Source: Desulfocapsa sp.
GTDB taxonomy: Bacteria; Desulfobacterota; Desulfobulbia; Desulfobulbales; Desulfocapsaceae
Reading direction: 5' to 3'
Assembly (NCBI GenBank): GCA_029935135.1
Contig: JAOZKX010000031.1
Location: 1-11,235 of the forward strand
Length of the DNA: 11,235 nt
Shown here: one piece after another, positions 7,335 to 11,235 of the stretch
How positions within the stretch are numbered: the stretch's first letter is position 1
Layout: each line of letters starts with the position of its first letter
Notes under the pieces: model-generated
What the model saw: the letters and a program-made list of their open reading frames with translations, nothing else
What the model was told of the DNA's origin: nothing
Databases searched by the model: none
Translations under genes and position numbers: made by a program

Positions 7335-9155
7335 ATGAGATCTGTCGGAACAAAAATTGGCCTATTATCCCTTTGTGTTTTGGCTCTTGGGTCACAACTC
7401 AGTCACACCGCATCAATGGTTGAGGAAGAGGAGAAAGAAAGGATTGATGATTGGGAATTTGTGTTGGAGGAGCTTGTGGATGAAAGGAAATGGAAGAAGT
7501 CTGTTTCACAGGGAGCTGCCGGGAGATCGTTTGCTCCGCAGGTAAAGGTGATGGCAGAGAGTATGGCCATGAGATCAAATATGGCTGCGGACTCCATTGG
7601 CTTTTCAGTGGGTGGCGCCAAAGATGGAGATAATTTTTTTCAGAATCTGAAAGAGGGTTATTTGCCACGCTATTCCTCCCTGACCTATGAGGGACTGTTT
7701 TATGATTATACCTTTGATACTGGACAGGAGCAGAAGTGTGAACAGCTGTTTTGTCCATCCTATGCCAGGGCTGTAACAAGAGATATCTTCTCTGGCGATG
7801 AAGATTATTATCTTACTCTGGGGCTCAATTCAGGGCTCAGTGAAGCGACCTTTCAGCGGAAGAAATTGAATCTTGTGGTGGTTCTTGATATCTCCGGATC
7901 CATGTCCTCTCCCTTTAACTCCTACTACTATGACACCCGTGGTAGTAAGACTCGTGAAGATGCCGGGAAAAGTAAGATGGAAGTTGCCAACCAATCCATT
8001 GTTGCCATGCTCGAGCATTTACAGGAAGATGATCAGTTTTCCATGGTTCTTTTTGATGACAGAGGGTATCGAGCTAAACCGTTACGCCCGGTTGCCCATA
8101 CGGATATGGCTGCAATCACCGGGCATGTTCTTGCCCTCCGTCCGCGCGGGGGAACAAATATGAGTGCAGGCCTGAGGACAGGACTTGAACAGTTTGCTCT
8201 ATTGGACTCTGCAGTGAAGGACCCAGCCCTGTACGAAAATCGGATTGTCTTCCTCACCGATGCCATGCCCAATCGTGGTGAGTTAAGCAAAGGTGGGCTG
8301 TTCAGTATGGTGCGTAATGCTGCTGTCCAAAACATCTACACAACTTTTATTGGTATTGGTGTCGATTTCAATCCTGATCTAGTGGAGCATATAACAAAAA
8401 CCAGAGGGGCAAATTATTACGCTGTTCATTCCAGTGCAGACTTTCACAAACGGCTGGATGATGAGTTTGAGTTTATGGTAAGCCCCCTGGTTTTTGATCT
8501 GGAACTACAGGTGGAGAGCAGTAACTATAAAATTGTCGGGGTTTTTGGTTCCCCCGAAGCAGACCTTGCCACTGGTCAGATTATGAAGATCAACACCCTT
8601 TTTCCAAGCAGTATGGAAGAGGAAGAGGTGCGGGGAGGAGTGGTGCTTGTGAAGTTGAAAAAGACAGGCCATGGCAATGCTCCCATTCAACTGCGTCTCT
8701 CCTATGAGGATCGCAGCGGCAGGAAATTTTCGGCCCTGGATTCAGTTGTTTTTGACAGTACGGAACCGCTTTGGGAGAACAATGGGATTCGTAAGGCAGT
8801 GCTTCTTGCCGAATATGTGTCACTCTTAAAAAACTGGCTGGTGGATAGCCGTAAGGGATGCAATGATAGCGTGATAACTCCGTATCCCTGTTTCCCCTAT
8901 CTGAAGCATGGTCTGGTGAATCCGGATTTTCGTCCTGAACAAAGAGAGATGGATAGCTGGGAAAAAAGATCCTGTAAGATGGAAGTTTCAGAAGGATATC
9001 GGAAGCTGTTCAGCCTCTTTGGAAATCATTTCCACGAGGAGATGATGGATATTGCTGACATAGTACTGGAGAAAGAAATGCTTGTTCTCGAGGAATTGTC
9101 TGCCGGAAAAACAAGCAGTGGAGAAGGAAAAATGGACGACTGGAGGGTGCAGTAA
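7335..9155 (+). CDS. Secreted von Willebrand factor A domain protein with intact MIDAS
   Basis: A 606-residue exported protein whose precise role is unknown. Residues 1 to about 26 form a Sec signal peptide (Arg2, Lys7, hydrophobic 9-20). An acidic, Met-rich segment follows (about 28-100). Next comes a conserved-looking block (about 100-165) with GYLPRYSSLTYEGLFYDYTFDTG and CEQLFCPSYARAV. The vWA domain (about 178-380) has a complete metal-ion-dependent adhesion site: DISGSM (Asp185, Ser187, Ser189), Thr274 in GGTNMSAG and Asp309 in FLTDAMPN. A probable beta-rich region (about 385-475) and a helical C-terminus (about 480-590) follow. It resembles vWA proteins of the YfbK/inter-alpha-trypsin-inhibitor-like group. 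There are five cysteines in the mature chain (135, 140, 509, 519, 547), so disulfides are possible. No C-terminal anchor or sorting signal is seen. The start is supported by GGAGG at 7324-7328, 6 nt before ATG. It is divergent from the STAS-PilZ operon; the functional link, if any, is unproven. Confidence 0.88.
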   Translation: MRSVGTKIGLLSLCVLALGSQLSHTASMVEEEEKERIDDWEFVLEELVDERKWKKSVSQGAAGRSFAPQVKVMAESMAMRSNMAADSIGFSVGGAKDGDNFFQNLKEGYLPRYSSLTYEGLFYDYTFDTGQEQKCEQLFCPSYARAVTRDIFSGDEDYYLTLGLNSGLSEATFQRKKLNLVVVLDISGSMSSPFNSYYYDTRGSKTREDAGKSKMEVANQSIVAMLEHLQEDDQFSMVLFDDRGYRAKPLRPVAHTDMAAITGHVLALRPRGGTNMSAGLRTGLEQFALLDSAVKDPALYENRIVFLTDAMPNRGELSKGGLFSMVRNAAVQNIYTTFIGIGVDFNPDLVEHITKTRGANYYAVHSSADFHKRLDDEFEFMVSPLVFDLELQVESSNYKIVGVFGSPEADLATGQIMKINTLFPSSMEEEEVRGGVVLVKLKKTGHGNAPIQLRLSYEDRSGRKFSALDSVVFDSTEPLWENNGIRKAVLLAEYVSLLKNWLVDSRKGCNDSVITPYPCFPYLKHGLVNPDFRPEQREMDSWEKRSCKMEVSEGYRKLFSLFGNHFHEEMMDIADIVLEKEMLVLEELSAGKTSSGEGKMDDWRVQ

Positions 9156-9163
9156 AACAGAAT

Positions 9164-9201
9164 AATCTGACACTGGATGGGGACGCCTGCAGTGTCAGAT
9201 T
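9164..9201 (-). terminator. Rho-independent terminator after the DAHP synthase gene
   Basis: AATCTGACACTG (9164-9175) pairs perfectly with CAGTGTCAGATT (9190-9201): a 12-bp stem with a 14-nt loop. Read on the minus strand it begins 12 nt past the DAHP synthase stop and is followed by the T-rich TTATTCTGTTTTAC. Read on the plus strand it lies 8 nt past the vWA stop but is followed by a purine-rich run, so it is a poorer terminator in that direction, though it may still stabilise the vWA mRNA 3' end. Confidence 0.75.
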
Positions 9202-9213
9202 GAGGAAATAGAA

Positions 9214-10563
9214 TCAGCTACGAATCATGTCAGCGATCTGGAAAGCGACTTCAAGGCTTTGCTCGGCGTTGAGGCGTGGGTCACAGGTGGTGAGATAATT
9301 ATTTGCCAGCTCCGCATCAACAATATTTCTGGCACCGCCAGTACATTCTGTAACATTTTCCCCGGTCATCTCAAGATGGATCCCGCCGGGGATGGTTCCC
9401 TCAGCCCAGTGGGTCTCAAAGAAGCAGGTGATTTCTGAAAGGATATCGTTGAAGTTCCTGGTCTTCAGACCACTTTCAGCCGTATAGGTATTGGCATGCA
9501 TGGGATCACAACTCCAGACGATGTTATAGCCCTCTTTTTTGGATTCACGCAGCAGTGGAGGCAGGACTTTTTCAATGTTTTTCATTCCCAGGCGGGTGAT
9601 GAGGGTCAGGCGTCCGGCTTCATTCTCAGGATTCAGGGCTTCGATAAGGCGCTTGACATTATCCAGATCATAGTCGGGTCCAATTTTAACACCGATGGGA
9701 TTGTTCACTCCGCGTAAAAATTCCACATGGGCTCCATCAAGCTGACGGGTACGTTCACCAATCCAGAGCATATGGGCAGAACAGTTATACCAGCCACCTC
9801 GGGTGGAGTCTTCGCGAGTCAGTGCTGTTTCGTATCCCAGGAGCAATGCTTCATGGGAGGTGAAAAACTGTGCCTGCCTCATCTGCGGACTGTCCGGGTC
9901 GATGCCGATGGTCTCCATAAACTGCAGGGCTTGATTGATCTGTTTGGCCAGGCGCTCGTAGTTGCGGCCCATTGGAGATTGCTTAACAAATTCTTGGTTC
10001 CAGGCCAGAACCCTGTGCAGTGCTGCATAGCCGCCACGAGTGAATGCCCGCAGCAGGTTCAGGGTGGACGCGGCCATGTTGTAGCCCTTGAGCATACGTT
10101 CCGGATCCGGGATTCTGGCTGCTTCAATCGGTTCGGGGCTGTTTACCATATCACCGCGATAGGATGGGATCTCGATGCCGTCTACTGTCTCCATATCTGC
10201 AGATCGTGGTTTGGCAAACTGTCCGGCAATGCGTCCAACTTTTATCACTGGTTTTCCACCTGCATAGGTGAGAACAACGGCCATCTGCAGCAGAACTTTC
10301 AGAGTTTCCCGAATTTTTGGAGCTGTTACCTGGGAAAAGTCCTCAGAACAATCTCCACCCTGTAGAAGAAAGGCATCTCCGGTTACAGCTTTTGCCAGAA
10401 GGGCTTTCAGGTCACGGATTTCACCGGCAAAAACCAGGGGCGGAAGGGTGGAAAGGTTACTGAGTACGGCATCGTGCTTTTCCATGTCCGGCCAGTTTGG
10501 CTGCTGAAGTGCTGTGAAATTCTGCCAGCTTGTTTTGTTCCAATCGTTTGTGTCTATACCCAT
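9214..10563 (-). CDS. 3-deoxy-D-arabino-heptulosonate 7-phosphate synthase, class II
   Basis: This enzyme condenses phosphoenolpyruvate with erythrose 4-phosphate to DAHP, the first step of the shikimate pathway to aromatic amino acids. The 449-residue length and motifs are those of class II (plant/Mycobacterium-type, AroA-II) enzymes: LLQGGDCSE (67-74), GRIAGQFAKPRS (110-121), MGRNYERL (198-205), HMLWIGERTRQLDGAH (264-279) and WSCDPMHANT (350-359). The four divalent-metal ligands known in the M. tuberculosis enzyme appear as Cys72, His356, Glu398 and Asp428. No chorismate mutase domain is fused. The ATG at 10563 has GAGAG 7 nt upstream and AAGGA further away. The gene follows the HsdR-N-like gene by 33 bp and probably shares its transcript; a hairpin terminator lies just downstream. 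Feedback control by aromatic amino acids is known for some class II enzymes but cannot be read here. Identification is firm; gene naming (aroF, aroG, aroH) varies, so none is given. Confidence 0.96.
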   Translation of the reverse strand: MGIDTNDWNKTSWQNFTALQQPNWPDMEKHDAVLSNLSTLPPLVFAGEIRDLKALLAKAVTGDAFLLQGGDCSEDFSQVTAPKIRETLKVLLQMAVVLTYAGGKPVIKVGRIAGQFAKPRSADMETVDGIEIPSYRGDMVNSPEPIEAARIPDPERMLKGYNMAASTLNLLRAFTRGGYAALHRVLAWNQEFVKQSPMGRNYERLAKQINQALQFMETIGIDPDSPQMRQAQFFTSHEALLLGYETALTREDSTRGGWYNCSAHMLWIGERTRQLDGAHVEFLRGVNNPIGVKIGPDYDLDNVKRLIEALNPENEAGRLTLITRLGMKNIEKVLPPLLRESKKEGYNIVWSCDPMHANTYTAESGLKTRNFNDILSEITCFFETHWAEGTIPGGIHLEMTGENVTECTGGARNIVDAELANNYLTTCDPRLNAEQSLEVAFQIADMIRS

Positions 10564-10596
10564 GTTTTTTCTCTCAATCCTTGTGTGGTTTTCATT

Positions 10597-11139
10597 CTAA
10601 CGGCAACATATCTGTACATCAAAGGCATTCAAAATTCGTAACTCGCCTTCTCTTTTTTTCCCTTGTGGAGCGTCTCTGAATTCGAGTTCCTCCAGCATTA
10701 CCTGTATCTGCTCTCTGTCTGGAATTGCCTCCATGCCGGTGGCAAGAACCTCTCCATTCCCGCTGTCGAGTAATTCTGCATCTCTTCCGTTTGTAACCAC
10801 CGCAAGAGGTATCTGGTACTCTTTTTCCAACACCCTGGCGGCGGCAATAACGGATCGTTCCCGGGTGACCAGAGATCCTGGAGCATAGCGAAGGAGGAGG
10901 ACATTCTTTCCTTCCAGTTCAATGGTGAATTCAATGTTGGAGCGAACAAACTGGGAAGAAAAGAGGGTCTCAATATAGCGACGCGGTTTGAGCTCTTCTT
11001 TCCGGTAGCCGAGTTTCTCAACCATCATTTTTGATAGTTCCTGGCGGAATCGCTCATCATCGGTATCGGTTAAGTCTTCACCGGTGATAAAGTCCGTCAG
11101 TGTCCCGTAAATTATGTGGTGGGTTGGTATCTCATTCAT
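10597..11139 (-). CDS. Small HsdR N-terminal-like (PD-(D/E)XK fold) protein, probably not an active nuclease
   Basis: A 180-residue cytoplasmic protein without signal peptide or membrane segment. Residues about 29-126 resemble the HSDR_N_2 domain found at the N-terminus of type I restriction R subunits: an opening helix FRQELSKMMVEKLGY (31-45), a strand pair around IEFTIELEGKNVLLLRY (69-85), a helix of RERSVIAAARVLEKEY (93-108) and the typical VVTNGRDAELLDS (114-126). Where active relatives carry Asp and then ExK on the two strands, this protein shows Glu74 and Leu-Arg-Tyr (83-85), so the catalytic site looks degenerate. No helicase domain or HsdM/HsdS gene is present, so it is not a restriction system as seen here. 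It ends in Cys-Cys-Arg. GGGGAG, 8 nt upstream, supports the ATG at 11139. It probably forms a transcript with the DAHP synthase gene 33 bp downstream. The domain call is by motif resemblance; the biological role is unknown. Confidence 0.75.
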   Translation of the reverse strand: MNEIPTHHIIYGTLTDFITGEDLTDTDDERFRQELSKMMVEKLGYRKEELKPRRYIETLFSSQFVRSNIEFTIELEGKNVLLLRYAPGSLVTRERSVIAAARVLEKEYQIPLAVVTNGRDAELLDSGNGEVLATGMEAIPDREQIQVMLEELEFRDAPQGKKREGELRILNAFDVQICCR

Positions 11140-11161
11140 ACCCGTTACTCCCCAAACGAAA

Positions 11162-11188
11162 ATGCCCCTCCATGGATCGGAGGGGCAT
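11162..11188 (-). terminator. Rho-independent terminator upstream of the HsdR-N-like gene
   Basis: ATGCCCCTCC (11162-11171) pairs perfectly with GGAGGGGCAT (11179-11188), a GC-rich 10-bp stem with a 7-nt loop. On the minus strand it is followed by TTTTCGTTT. It ends 12 nt after the stop codon of the partial gene at the right edge and lies about 22 nt before the HsdR-N-like ATG, so it should separate the two transcription units or attenuate read-through. On the plus strand it is followed by a run of A, not T. Confidence 0.75.
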
Positions 11189-11199
11189 AAAAAAACTGC

Positions 11200-11235
11200 T
11201 TACTCCTGAATATGACAGCTCGAGCCAGGACGCTG
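11200..11235 (-). CDS. Possible C-terminal end of a further minus-strand gene (cut by window edge)
   Basis: Reading the minus strand from the window edge gives 11 open codons (QRPGSSCHIQE) and then TAA at 11202-11200. A strong minus-strand terminator begins 12 nt later, exactly where a gene end would be expected. Eleven codons are too few to identify the product. The call rests on the terminator position and gene direction, not on similarity. Confidence 0.35.
   Translation of the reverse strand, partial: QRPGSSCHIQE

Noticed and set aside
9727..10365. Long plus-strand open frame of 212 codons opposite the DAHP synthase gene
   Set aside because: It lies entirely antisense to a clearly identified enzyme with all motifs, lacks recognisable domains, and is best explained as a shadow frame.
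10597..11139. Restriction-modification or defence island suggested by the HsdR-like domain
   Set aside because: No methyltransferase, specificity subunit or helicase is present, the ExK motif is degenerate, and the neighbours are housekeeping genes.

Overview
The window most resembles chromosome of a Gram-negative, moderate-GC bacterium, probably a sulfate-reducing-type Desulfobacterota (Desulfobulbales-like). This is an inference from gene content and protein flavour: a phosphate-selective-type O/P porin, a class II DAHP synthase, an HsdR-N-like companion protein, and REC-output signalling proteins. No rRNA, tRNA, CRISPR array, insertion sequence or phage gene was seen. Coding density is high and no gene-free gap exceeds about 225 bp.

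Layout. Left edge: the N-terminal 330 codons of CTP synthase (pyrG, minus strand, running off the window), divergent from a secreted fused methionine sulfoxide reductase MsrA-MsrB (1127-2203, plus). Converging on msrAB is an outer-membrane porin of the O/P family (2223-3389, minus).

Signalling block, 3568-7111. A plus-strand response regulator with a class III adenylate cyclase output (3568-4641) converges on a tightly packed minus-strand operon read from 7111 down to 4690: a STAS-PilZ fusion, an RsbW/SpoIIAB-type anti-sigma kinase (GTGA overlap with the gene before it), and a REC-PP2C (RsbU/SpoIIE-type) phosphatase (start touching the previous stop). Together the three look like a complete partner-switching module: phosphatase, kinase, and a phosphorylatable STAS antagonist that also carries a c-di-GMP-binding PilZ domain. 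Neither a sigma factor nor a sensor histidine kinase is in the window. Both response regulators have the same REC plus coiled-linker layout.

Right part. Divergent from the partner-switch operon is a secreted von Willebrand factor A protein with a complete MIDAS metal site (7335-9155). After it come, on the minus strand, a class II DAHP synthase (first step of the shikimate pathway, 9214-10563) and, 33 bp upstream of that, a small protein resembling the HsdR N-terminal nuclease fold but with an apparently degenerate active site (10597-11139). A strong hairpin terminator lies just past the DAHP synthase and another precedes the HsdR-N-like gene. The last 36 bases probably hold the C-terminal codons of one more minus-strand gene.

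The region most worth following up is the STAS-PilZ / RsbW / RsbU operon beside the adenylate cyclase regulator. It suggests that phosphorylation-based partner switching, c-di-GMP and cAMP are wired together in one locus.
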